Origin: Cristatella mucedo
Taxonomy: Eukaryota > Bryozoa > Phylactolaemata > Cristatellidae
Reading direction: 5' to 3'
Assembly (NCBI GenBank): GCA_009760855.2
Contig: WPIO01000107.1
Location: 1,303,501 to 1,367,500, forward strand
Length of the DNA: 64,000 nucleotides
Shown piece after piece: positions 12,491 to 24,150 of this stretch (position 1 is its first letter; each line of letters opens with the position of its first letter). A program made the translations under genes and the position numbers. The notes below the pieces were generated by a model that was not told the DNA's origin, searched no databases, and saw nothing but the letters and a program-made list of their open reading frames with translations.

Positions 12491-12860
12491 TCCATCTGTA
12501 ACTCCAGAAAGCCACATAGACTAGGTGGGTGTTACTCAGGAAAGTTTTGTATAGCCCACTCACAGCCTAAGCGGCTTTCGGTACAGACATTCGGTAGCCA
12601 ACAGACTTCATCTCACGCAACAAAGAGAAAGTGGGAAGTATAGCAGAGTCAGGAGAGCAGTTGAGGTAGTGAGTAACATGGAAGTAGCAGCTCAGGACCG
12701 CTGGAAACGATGAGCCATAGTCGGCAGCAGGAGAGTAGTTGTCGTTACGTAAGAATCGTGGAAGCGAGTTCCAAAGTCGGTCGGGTGTCGTGAATATGAA
12801 TCAAAGAAGCTGCAGTAATGGCTACATAAATCACACATGCAAGAGCTCGTTAGACAGTTG
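12490..12860 (-). mobile_element. LINE family B 3' end next to a TATG/TATT repeat
   Basis: ATCTCCATCTGTAACTCCAG, GCCTAAGCGGCTTTCGGTAC, CAACAAAGAGAAAGTGGGAA: the same modules as at 38255-38640 and 58055-58350. The tail has grown into the tetranucleotide repeat at 12345-12490. Confidence 0.8.
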
Positions 12861-13205
12861 TTCTCTTGCCCAAGCAGTCTCTAATGTAGGTATTTAATGT
12901 TCATCAGCTGAAATAGGCCATCTTGGCAGAGGAGGCAGTGTGCTTATCCAATGACAAGGCGTTTTGGTATACCCATATATTATGGCCAGATTATGCTAGG
13001 TTAACTCATCTTAATAATAATAAAAAACGATATAGCACCTTAAGAAAACTGAATCTCTTTCAAGGCACTTCATATGTGTAGAAAAGGAAGCCTTTCAATT
13101 GCTTTGTGATAAATTACAGTGCCAGCACCCGTAATGGCACTGCGACAACAATTTACGGGCACCCAGAAAATGCCGTGATGACCAGGTGTATTTTAGCTTC
13201 TTTAA

Positions 13206-13690
13206 AAAAAATAATAATAATAATGCACTTGATAAAGCGCCCTCAGAGAACTTAATCTCTCTCTAGGCGCTTTATATTTGCTACAAAGTGAAATGCAATT
13301 GAATGGTAAGTAAAATCATGCTTGAAAAACAAACGAAATGAATAATATGGTTAGGGGTGACATGCACAGGGTCAGCATGCAAATGTGGTTAGTGGCAGCA
13401 TGCACAGTGTCAGCACGCATAAGCACATCAAGGATGAATCATGGGGACCCACTAAATGCTGTCCTAAATAGGTGTGTTTTTAAGTTCCTTTTAAATGTGG
13501 TCAGGTCAGGGGATGTTCTGACGCAGGTCGGGAGGGAGTTCCAGGCTTTGGGAGCATACGAACTAAGTGCACGGTCTCCAAAGGATTTAAGGTTTGTACG
13601 AGGTATTTGTAGACTGTTGGATTCCGAAAAGCGGGTGGTACGATGCTTGGCCTGATGGGGTAGTATAACTGAGAGATAGGCTGGAGCCAT
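13206..13690 (-). mobile_element. LINE family A fragment
   Basis: Nearly the same sequence as 1627-2125: tail, hairpin, 3' UTR and the RT C-terminus ending in FKRNLKTHLFRTAFSGS. The break at about 13690 joins an older LINE remnant. Confidence 0.88.
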
Positions 13691-13694
13691 AGAA

Positions 13695-14715
13695 CAAAGC
13701 CAAGCCAAAAATGTCACCAAGTCAAGGGATGTCGTCACTTCAGTGAGGAGTGCGTTCGAGCCTTTGAGAGAATACGAACCAGAGGCATGCCCTATAAAGG
13801 ATTTGAGCTGGGTTAGGCATGCTGCTCAACGGCTTGGGTCAGAAGAGCAGTAATTTGTTACTTAGCCTAAATAGGGAGTAGTTCTGCTAGGTTGCCTGGA
13901 GCTAAAGAATGAAGAGGCCTATAAGTAAAAGACAGAATATTGAAGTCGATGTGCTGCTTGATGGGAAACCAATGTGGGTCATTGAGAAGCGATCTGATTT
14001 GGCAATTCTGCTACCTACGACAGACAAGCTTCTCAGTGTTTCACCAACTGTAAGCCCCTGATAACACATGCAGGCATACCTTAGAGTAGTGAGTAACAGA
14101 TGTCGAGTCGAGATGTCGTAAATGCACAGACCAATTTGGATGTGGAATGACTTGCTAAGCATGGCCATATTTTTGTAATTTCAGCTAGCTAAAAGTAGGC
14201 AGACTTGACTGGGGAGCTGACATGGTCGTCCGGTGAAAGGTCACTTCGGAATGGAACACCCCAGATTTCGAGAGGGTGAGGTCTTGCAACTTTAGTAATA
14301 ATAATAATAATGCACTTGATAAAGCGCCCTCATAGAACTTAATCTCTTTCTAGGCGCTTAGGGTAATAGTTACGTTTAAAAAAGGTAGATGTTGGCTTGT
14401 TCATCAGCCTCATTTATAGAGCAGCAGAGAAACCTTGACGGCTATCAGAAACACTAGCAATAAAGGGTCGCCCACTGCAGAACTCTAATTAACGACCTGG
14501 GCCATGACAAGCAAGCATCCAAAACTATAAGGCGATCTTATCATTGTTCATTCTCGGGAAGTTGGTCGCCATCTGAGTACAAATGCCATCGATGCAGGCT
14601 GCAAAGGAATTGAGTGAGTAGGATATGCAGCAAGGTTTCGAGGAGTCGGGTGTGAAGTAGAGCAGACAGCCATCAGTGTAGAAATGAAAGCCACGGTTTT
14701 AAGCTAAAACTTAAA
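13695..14715 (-). mobile_element. Older diverged LINE with two later insertions
   Basis: A degenerate relative of family A on the - strand, visible in two halves (13695-14290 and 14516-14715). Between them sit a family A tail (14293-14360) and a tRNA-SINE 2 copy (14403-14515). The frame is badly broken. Confidence 0.6.
14403..14515 (-). mobile_element. tRNA-derived SINE 2
   Basis: TCATTTATAGAGCAGCAGAG through CGACCTGGGCCATGACAAGC on the - strand. A worn copy nested in the old LINE at 13.7-14.7 kb. Confidence 0.6.
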
Positions 14716-14949
14716 AGCTCCTTAAAATAAAAACCAGCACCCGGAAGCTGCATCCGAAAGCTATCTCCTGATCTAACATATCCTTCTAGAACTGCTATAA
14801 CAAGCTTCCCTCACTTACTGTGCTAGCCTTACGAAGTGGCTCCCATATTAGTAAGATCATTACAGGCTGAGGAGGCATGGCAAGGCACTGGAGCCATCCA
14901 TGGCAATGCAGCACAAAACCAAATTATTATTATCATTATTATTTTCACT

Positions 14950-15240
14950 ATCTCCATTTGTAAATTTACAAAGCTACAAAGACCATGAGGGTGTACTATA
15001 AGTTTGCAAGCAAACTTATAGTCTAAGTGGATTCCGGTAGACATACTGCTACTTCCATGCTACTCACTACTTCAACTGTTCTCCTGACTTCCCACTTTCT
15101 CTTTGTTGGGTGAGATGAAGTCTGTTGGCTACTGAATGAGTACCGAAAGCCGCTTAGGATGTGAGTGCGCTATACAAAACTCTCCTGCGTAACACTCACA
15201 TAGTCTTTGTGGCTTTGTGGAGTTACAGACATTAAGGTGG
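14950..15240. mobile_element. Two LINE family B ends facing each other
   Basis: 14950-15045 is a - strand family B end (ATCTCCATTTGTAAATTTAC); 15050-15240 is a + strand end (TTCCATGCTACTCACTACTT through GTGGAGTTACAGACATTA). Between them lies a 28-bp palindrome. Confidence 0.65.
14995..15022. repeat. 28-bp palindrome
   Basis: ACTATAAGTTTGC and its exact reverse complement with a 2-nt centre, between two opposed family B ends. Confidence 0.9.
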
Positions 15241-15789
15241 CAGAAAATAGACACCATCTCATAAAAAAGAGCAAAATATCTCAGCAGCTATGATTCAGGA
15301 GGGCAATTGAGGCCGTGAGTAGCATGCAAGTAGCAGCACAGGATGACTGGAAATGGTGAGCCCGAGTTTCAAGCAGTAAAGAAGATGCAGTTGGCAACGC
15401 AATGTGGAATTGAGCTTTATAGTCTACAAACTGCAGAGCAAAAGCTTTTGCCACAAATGATTTTGAAGTAACACATTAAAAAAGTAAGATATTTCCAATA
15501 GAAGAATTAGAAGCACCAACAGGCTGAAATTGGGGCAGTAGTTCAGCTAGGGATGAAAAAGTCTGCACAGCAAAGCAGGTCTATGTAAGAGTCAGAGTAA
15601 GTAAGAATTTTGCTCCCACTTTGTTGATTACTAATAATAATAATAATACATTTGTATATCACCCTAGGCACTTTACAGGTGCTGCATATAAAGCATTACT
15701 AAATGTTTGGTGGTAACATCCACAAGCACCAGGCAAACCAAGCAGATTAACTGGGTGCCATCATTCAGCAAAGGAGACACTTGGCTAAA

Positions 15790-16140
15790 TTTATTAAATT
15801 TTTAACCAACCTTGCAGCCAGATTCATAATCATTTATAGAGGCTTAATGATTACTTGTGGTAGCCCAGACCAAACTGAATTATCCAACTTGCTATGCAAG
15901 CAGTCAAGTTAATAAAACTTTTAAACTTCAGCCACTGGCCTAAGAGGCCACATAAAGTGCGAGCACATAATGCTAGTTTTATTAGAGTAGTACTAATTAA
16001 AAGACCAATATCTTGAAGTCCAGCAGTACCCTTAGGGTGTCCATTGACTAGAAGTTTAGTTTTATCGTAGCGTAGCTTGTTTGTTAATGCATGTATACCC
16101 TTACACTCAAGGTTAAACCCTGTCTGAAATGCCATACAAT
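15790..16140 (-). mobile_element. Old LINE remnant (third type)
   Basis: The - strand contains KLRYDKTKLLVNGHPKG, the LNDDKTELL.. motif downstream of the YADD box. Otherwise heavily decayed. Confidence 0.5.
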
Positions 16141-17124
16141 AAAACCAGTTCTCTAAGCTCTCCTTACATGATCCAACTTGTACACGACCAACTCTGCTAA
16201 CTTCTGCTAAACTTCATTATGCTCATCGATCTTTCTAGTTAGAGAAATGGTCATATAAAAGTCATATTGAGGAAGTATCCTCAAGAGCCTCCAAAGAGCA
16301 TATATCTGTATCCCAAAACTGCAGTACATACGTGTAAGCAATCATTGGTCAGCATCAGAGGGTACGGTTCCCACCAATACTGCCCCCTACCCATGGCCAT
16401 TGCATAATCTTACAAGAGGGGGCAGGCTGACCGAGGCCCTCCCTTGAACCAGCTCTGATGGGGTATGACAGGTGGCAGCCACTATGCAAGCTCCATTGAG
16501 CCTTCTTTATTAATTGCCATGATCAAGGTCGAGGTTACACCTAACTAGTCAATCCTGAATACAAACAAAAATTTTGCAACAGCCCTCTCTCCCCCAATGA
16601 GCTATCTTCACAAAAATAATTTGTGCCTGCTAGACAAAATTGAGTCTCACTCTAACAATCAGCCCAGGCAGCATCGACGCAGCAGCCTGTGCATGGAGTC
16701 TCTTATAAAGAGGCCTATTACTAGGCGACCACTTAAGCTACATAATCAAGTCCATCTACTGTAAATAACTCAGAAATTCAAAAACTTGGAATCGATTTGA
16801 TACGGGGACCACAGCAAAGCTAATTGATGCATATCTGTTTCGAACCTAACTGTAACTCTCTACTTGCAGATTTTTATGCAAGGACCATAAGACACATAAA
16901 ATCTGTGCACAACTCGCCAACTCGGTTTGTCTGTCGTAGACAGAAGACTTCCACATATTATGCCTGCACCGGCGATGTGACAGCAAATTACCAGACCCAG
17001 TCCAGTACAAGCAATAAAAGAGTAGTTGTAGGGTAGTTTGTGTGGGCTCCCCAGCACAACTACCGAGCACAAGCTCGATCACGTGGTCTGTGTGACATTA
17101 CAGGCCAAGAAAAATGCATTGGTG
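16141..17124. other. No gene seen
   Basis: No open coding pattern. A faint LINE trace (16700-16950) resembles the region around HIKSVHNSPTRFVC. Confidence 0.4.
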
Positions 17125-17158
17125 GAGTGAGTGAGTGAGTGAGAGACAGAAGAGAGCC

Positions 17159-17222
<64 letters not shown>
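17125..17222. repeat. (GA)n microsatellite
   Basis: GAGT repeats then about 30 uninterrupted GA units. Confidence 0.95.
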
Positions 17223-17524
17223 CAGACAGACAGAGAAATAAAGAGGTGAATGAAGTGAGAGAAAGCGGTCAACAGATCGAGTGGGGTGTCTGTAGCTTGG
17301 CAACTACATCTCTTCTTAAGGAGGCCTTGGTAGCAGGTCCCCCAATTCGCAGCAATCAAGCACCGAGTTTACAACCGGCATTAGATTGCCAAATGAGAAG
17401 CCAACTCTAGACTTATCAGCAGCTTAGAACAACATCAGCACCAACAGCTGCTGAGGCTGGAACAGCTAGCAATTGCTGTAGAAATTCGAGTACCAATCCA
17501 GACTGAATATTACGAGCAGCAACA

Positions 17525-18120
17525 GCATTGGCAGCAGCAGTGTAGGTAGCAGCAGTGTAGGTAGCAGCAGTAGCAGTAGTATAGGCAGCAGAAGCAGCAG
17601 CAGCCGTGTAGGCAGTAGCAGCGGCAGCCGTGTAGGTAGCAGCAGTAGCGGTATAGGCAGTAGCAGCAGCAGTAGTGTAGGTAGCAGCAGCAGCAGTGTA
17701 GGCAGTAGCAGCAGCAGCAGCAGTGTAGGCAGTAGCAGTAGCAGTGTAGGTAGCAGCAAAATAGGCAGTAGCAGCAGCAGCAGTGTAGGCAGTAGCAGCA
17801 GCAGTGTAGGTAGCAGCAAAATAGGCAGTAGCAGCAGCAGCAGTATAAGCAGTAGCAGCAGCAGCAGTGTAGGCAGTAGCAGCAGCAGCAGTGTAGGCAG
17901 TAGCAGCAGCAGTGTAGGCAGTAGCAGCAGCAGTGTAGGTATCAGCAAAATAGGCAGTAGCAGCAGCAGCAGCATAGGCAGTAGCAGCAGCAGCGATATA
18001 GGCAGTAGCAGCAGTAGCAGTGTAGGCAGTAGCAGCAGCTGTTGCTGCAACAGCAGCCATGTTGGCAGCAGCAGCCACGAGGGCAGTATCAGCAGGAGCA
18101 GCTGTGATGGCAGCATCAGC
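17525..18120. repeat. 21-24 bp minisatellite of AGC/AGT triplets
   Basis: Units of the form GCAGTAGCAGCAGCAGTGTAG, 21 or 24 bp, repeated more than 20 times with variation. A - strand frame of 220 codons reads TAYTAAAATAYTAAAA; another reads Leu/Pro. Both are open because units are multiples of 3, so neither is evidence of a gene. Confidence 0.92.
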
Positions 18121-18560
18121 AGCCTTGCATGCGGCAGCAGCAGTAGCACCCGGTTTATAGTTAGCAGCAGCGGCTGTATTTCTACCAATAGGCTAAGAGC
18201 CTCATGCAACATTAAAGATGAGAGAGCTATGAGGCAGATTTGCACTTTGCATGAGCATTATCACCTGACTCAGCGCACAAGGACTAGGTCCAGGCACAGG
18301 ACACTTGGGTGCCATGGCCCCAGGCTAGACTGCCTGAGTCTGCACGAATTGAGGAAGCATGCAGTAGGAGCGGCGGCAGCGTGCTAGTCTGTCTGGCTCT
18401 TGACGTTATCTTGAGGCTATCTCGCTGCTCGTCAGATAAAAAAAAAAAAGCAGTGAATCTTGCTGCCACTGAGCATTGCCTCTCAACAGAGCCTCAATAG
18501 GGTCCATCGGCACTGGTCGATAACAAACCTGGTCGCAGTAGCTCATGACCAATGTGGTGG

Positions 18561-18661
<101 letters not shown>

Positions 18662-18819
18662 CGTCCGTCTGCGTGCATGCAGAGCGAGAATTCCGTAAGC
18701 ACCTAACAAGACATTTTTCTATGGATTTCATGCCGACCGGAAAGGATATTGTACACTGATTAGTGAAAACTTGAATGAGCCGCATAGACAAAGCGAATGT
18801 TGTGAAGAGCAGGTTTAGG

Positions 18820-19560
18820 GATTTTAAATGTGGTCACGGTGTGCTACATGTACATGTACTGGCAGTCGGCAAGGATGCCAGACTTGAGATGCTCAGGGGA
18901 TTAGCTCACTGTCACTGAAGAATTTTAGGTTGGTTTTAGGAGGTACAGTTAAACTACCCGACTTTCAAGGAACAGCAATGCTTAGCATTTCTGATAAGCC
19001 TCATTGATAAGCCTGAACCGGACAATAAAGAGACCTGAGATTGAGTGACAGGACCCTGTTGTACTTGATGGACTGCTTGATGGGCAGCCAATGCAGGTCT
19101 GAGTGAAGTGGTGAAGCTTGGCAGTTATGATGCTCACACGATGGACAAGGCAAGCTGCCGACTTGCACACCATCTCCAACGAGTCTAATTGCACATGCCT
19201 CGGAGCAGCAGCAGCAGCAGCCGTGCAGACAGAATACCCATGGACTAATTTCGGCATGGCGGTCTATTCTGAGACCGCACGAACGTTTGAATGGTATCTA
19301 GCTGACAGTAGGCGAATGCGACTGCGGAACTGATGCAGTCATAAAGCAAAGGGTGCCGTCAGAACAGGACAACAGATTCCTCCCAGCCGTTACAGGAGAG
19401 ATGGTGACAGAGCCAATGTCGACAGAGCCATACTCCGATTTAAGGGTTCGCACAAAACTAATAGCTTGTCTTGCAGTCGATTGATTTAAGGTAGATCTTG
19501 TCTATGGTGTCGAGTCTGGGCATGAGCCTGAATCGACTCAGTAAGCCATGCAATGGAATG
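18820..19560 (-). mobile_element. Old LINE remnant (L2/CR1-type)
   Basis: Diverged copy of the RT C-terminal part, recognisable from the LHWLP-like region near 19080 (revcomp reads DLHWLPIKQSIKYNRVLSLN-like sequence) and the order of neighbouring segments. No open frame survives. Confidence 0.5.
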
Positions 19561-19769
19561 CTGGCTTGGTCAGCAGGAATGGTCGGTCCCATTCTGCTTT
19601 AGACCAGTTTTGCTTCAGGCAGAACTAAACTAACCGAAAGCATGTTCGAGCACCCGGGTGGGCCTGGAATTGCACTGACCAGCATGGCATATATCTTCCG
19701 TCTGGGGTCGGGGACCGGGACTAACTCTCGAAAGACAGGAAGCAGCACCTTAATAGCAATGATAACAAT

Positions 19770-20425
19770 GATGATAATAATAATGCGTTGTATACAGCAC
19801 CCTCAGAGAACTCCATCTCTTTCTAGGCAGTTTACTTGTGCTGCAAACGAGCCACGATCGAATGATAAGTGGTAGCATGCTCAATAAACAACAAGAATAA
19901 CATGGTTAGGTTGGCATGCACAGGCTCAGTATTCAAGTATGGTTAGTGGCAGCATGCACATTATCTTGATTACTAGCAGTATGTACAGTATGCACACATA
20001 AGCACATTAACGACGAATCGCAGGGACCCACTAAATGCTGTGATAAATAGATGTTTTAAGTTTCTATTTAAATGTGGACAAGACATGAGATGTCGTGATG
20101 CAAATCGGTAGCGAGTTCCTGCCTTAGGGAGCATACGAAGTAAAAGCACGGTCTCCAAAGGATTTAAGGCTTGTATGAGATATAGGTAAACAGTTCGATT
20201 CCGAAAAGCGGGTGGTACGACGCTTAGCCTGGTGGGGCAGTAGATCTGATAGATAGGCTGAACCCGAAGAATGAAGGGACCTAAAAGTGAGCGACAGAAC
20301 CTTGATGTCAATCTGTTGCTTGACTGGTAGCCAGTGCAGGTCGGCGAGAAGTGGTGTAATGTGGCAACTTCGACGTTCACGACAGACAAGCCTAGCTGCA
20401 GAGTTTACCACCAGCTGTAAGCAAC
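19770..20425 (-). mobile_element. LINE family A fragment
   Basis: Tail and hairpin at 19770-19840, 3' UTR, then the RT C-terminus with frameshifts (NSAARLVCRERRSCHITPLL and [15 protein letters not shown] at 20300-20411). Confidence 0.88.
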
Positions 20426-20429
20426 TGAT

Positions 20430-21840
20430 CTTTCCGTGGGTCTTCTCATCTGTGAGTGCTTCGAAACCAGCAGAAGGGCTGCTGACGCTTTGGTGCTACA
20501 TTAAACAGGCTTTTGGAAATAAGGGTCATGGTCAAATTAGGGTTGAATGACTCATGCAGGGTCAGGGACGCAAACCAGGGACAGCCTGAGCTAAAGGCTG
20601 CTAGATGCATTGGCTACATCCAGCAAGAAGGGACTTAGTTTGTGGTCACGTGGTGGCATACATTTGCCCTAGAGGTGACACCAGCTGCTGCTTACCAGCC
20701 AACCAACTGCTCCAACGGCAGAGTGAAGGTTCACACCTTTCACGACACAAAAATGCATTCACCAAGAGGCTGCATTCCTTCTGCTTCCGAGCTAAACCCA
20801 GCCAACAGCCATATCAACTTCATAACAACTCATTGCACATAGCGCACAGCACTGTCATATCAGTCAGTCGGCAGAAATGCAGCTCGTTGCAGACGTCGAG
20901 TTTTCGTTGCTCTAGCACTAGTATCCTCACAAGGAGTCATACGAGTGGCTTCAGCCCGATATTGCACAGCCGCTACAGATTTTAGCATGGAGCCAGCTTG
21001 GAGTGTCACTTTGGAATCCAAGCTCGGCCACAAAGTCGAGGCAGCTGTTCCGGAGGAGCGCGCTGCTGTGCATAGCAATCCGTGGCCTCTGGATAGGATT
21101 TCAGGACTTCCATTCTTATTTTGCAGCATATTAAAGTTCAGAGAGCGAGATAAAGTTCTTTGAGTGTGTCATACAAATGTATTATTCGTATTATTATTAT
21201 AGGATACTGCCTTGAATTTGAATGACACGCATCCAGAAACCGTGCTTCTGCGTGCTGGCATTGACCGAGCAATTCATGCTTCCGGGGAGTAAAAATCTCG
21301 AGCCAAAATAAGGGCCCAGCTTGAGGCGACGCATGCCACACGGATCTCCAAGCATTCAGTGCCGACAGATGAATTAGCATCCATCCAGCTGTCCAGGAGA
21401 CTCTCGGTGGAAAGAACAACTGCAACATATTTGTAGGCCCTTCCCCTCCATGATGGTGGCCCCACCAAACGACCGAAACTGTCGATGACCCTAAAATAGT
21501 CTGGAAGTAGGCACCGAGGCCACCCACAGCTGAAGCAGTCGAGGAGTAATTGAGAACCGGAACTGAGTGCACTTGCTCTGCGACCACGAGATGGCCATGC
21601 GATGGGTGGCTCGAAGGAATACAGCTGCTCACCTAATCTGGCTCATGCATGCAGCTGCTTGCAACTGCCGGCTCCTCTGCAGCAGGGGCATGGGAGGGGC
21701 TAGACTGCTCTTATCAGCTTCAGCTGTCGTCCCTATTGTTTGCTTGATATCCTATACCGGCTCGTTTGCATCAGCCCCCCTTCTTGTTCTGCCTTTAAGG
21801 TAGCAACCTGCAAGCCTGACATTCCCTCACGACATTCCCT
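20430..21840. other. No gene seen
   Basis: A 164-codon - strand frame (21138-21632) has no recognisable domain or coding composition. Confidence 0.4.
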
Positions 21841-21841
21841 C

Positions 21842-22058
<217 letters not shown>

Positions 22059-22068
22059 GATGGATCAA

Positions 22069-22186
22069 AGATAAGGTACAACTTAGTGTCATCTGCATAG
22101 AAGTGAAAGTTTAGATTGTGCTTGGCTATCACATTGGCAAGAGGGAGAGTATAAACCCTGAAATGAATGGGACCAAGCACAGATAT
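22069..22186 (-). mobile_element. LINE family A RT fragment, left arm of an inverted pair
   Basis: Encodes [15 protein letters not shown] on the - strand (YADD box). It matches the + strand arm at 22334-22443; both end at the same RT position (start of the SVLGP motif). Confidence 0.8.
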
Positions 22187-22273
22187 ATAATTCATTTATG
22201 TAGCACCCCAATAGAACTTAATTTCTATTGTATGTGTATATATATACACACACATCTCTTATAACTTTGTCTC

Positions 22274-22317
<44 letters not shown>

Positions 22318-22333
22318 GAGATTTAGTTATAAG

Positions 22334-23500
22334 AGATCTGTGCTTGGTCCCATTCTTTTCAGAGTTTATACTCTCCCTCTTGAGCCAAGCACAATCTAAG
22401 CTTTCACTTCTATGCAGATGACACTCAGTTGTACCTTATCTTTGCTCCCTCCCAGCCCTCCAGCACGTCGAATTCTCTCAACTCCCTTGCTGCATGTATT
22501 AGTGACATCTGCCCACACATGGATGGCAGCAAACTTTCTGAAATAGAATGATGATAAAACCAACTTACTAGTTGGTGGGCAAACCAGGTGTGATTCAGAA
22601 ATTGGAAAGGCTGACTCTCACAGTCGGCTCTGCCAGCCTAGGTCCAGTTGAATCTGCACGAAATCTAGGGATCATGTTCCAAAGTGACCTTTAATTAGAC
22701 AACCACATCAGCTCAGCAGTCAAGTCTGCCTACTTTCAGCTACATAACATTGCTGAAATTCAGGCTTGAGACAGGGATACCACATCTAAATTGGTCCCTG
22801 GATTTGTGACATCCAGTCTTGACTTCTATAACTCACTGCTTGTTGGTCTACCGGCCTGTGCAATCAGGGGCTTACCGCTGGTGCAAAACTGTGCAGCTAC
22901 GCTTGTCTGTCGTGTGAGCATAGTAGTTGCCACATCACACCACTGCTCGCCGACCTGCACTGGCTCACAGTCAAGTAATGCATCGACTTCAAGGTTTTTT
23001 CACTCACTTTAAGGTCTCTTCATTCTTTGACTCCAGCCTACCTATCAGATCTACTCTTCCACCAGGCTAACCGTCGTAGCACTCATTTTTCGGGATGTAA
23101 TCGATTACCTATACCTCGTAGGAACCTAACATTCTTTGGAGACCCACATCTTTAGTTGGTATGATCCCAAAGCCCGGGACTGACTTCCGACTTGTGTCAG
23201 GAATTCTCTTGACTCGACCTCATTTAAAAAGAAACTAACATTGAATCTATTTATCGCAGCATTTAGTGGGTCCCTGTGCTTCGTCCTTTATGTGCTTATG
23301 TGTGCTGACACTGTGCATGCTGCCACTAACCAAACTTGCATGCTGATCCTGTGCATGTCACCCCTAACCATGTTATTCCTGTTGTTTATTGAGCATGCTA
23401 CCATTAACCATTCGATCGCGCTCCATTTGCCGCAAATGTAAAGCGCGTAGAAAGAGATTGTGTTCTCTGAGGGCGCCATATCAAATGCATTCTTACTATT
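22334..23500 (+). mobile_element. LINE family A fragment, right arm of an inverted pair
   Basis: Runs from the VLGP/YADD region through the RT C-terminus to the hairpin and tail at 23430-23510. Several frameshifts and stops. Confidence 0.82.
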
Positions 23501-23654
23501 ATTATTGTTATCTGCATGCGGTCAGATAAGCAGAATTTGTTAATAATTGGTGATGATAGCCTGCAGGTGTAGGAGAAAATTTGATAGATTGTGTGACCCT
23601 TGATGTGAGTTGGGCCATGCACACGAGCCACAAGAGACAATGAGTCGTGTCAAG

Positions 23655-24150
23655 TATTATTGGGGTTTATTACTCTGACCGACAAGGCCTGCATGCTGCA
23701 CCACTGCTTGGCTCCTCCCGTACATTAATTGAACTGCTGCACCAGCTTCAGCCTCTTCATGCCCTCAGGTCCTGTGCGGACAATAAATTAGTTGTTCTAT
23801 TCCTCAGCATAAAGAATGTTGGTGACAGAAGTCTTTCTCTGCAGGCCCTAGACTACTATGGAACTCAGTTCAACGATTCTCACACAAACGATAACTACTC
23901 TCCTTCGATAGAGTATGACACATTCTTTCCAGCCATCCGGAGCTGCTGGTTCCATTTTACTCACTACCTCAACTGCTCTCCTGACTCAGCTATGCTTCTC
24001 ACTTTCTCTTTGTCTCGTGAGATTAAGTCTGTCGGCTTCCGAATGCCTACCGAAAACCACTTAAGATGTTAGCGCACTATACAAAGCTCTCCTGCATAAC
24101 ACTCATGCAGTCTTGGTGGCTTTGTGGAGTTACAGAAGGAGATACAATGC
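23655..24150 (+). mobile_element. LINE family B fragment
   Basis: RT C-terminal remnants (LHALRSCADNKLVVLFLSIK) and the family B 3' modules up to GTGGAGTTACAGAAGGAGAT. Confidence 0.78.

Noticed and set aside
17416-18245. Long - strand frames (Ala/Tyr-rich and Leu-rich) as a silk- or shell-like gene
   Set aside because: More than one frame is open because the repeat unit is a multiple of 3; no signal peptide plus unique domain. Kept only as a low-interest check.
21138-21632. 164-codon - strand frame as a gene
   Set aside because: No recognisable domain, no flanking splice sites that improve it, and a composition like the surrounding noncoding DNA.
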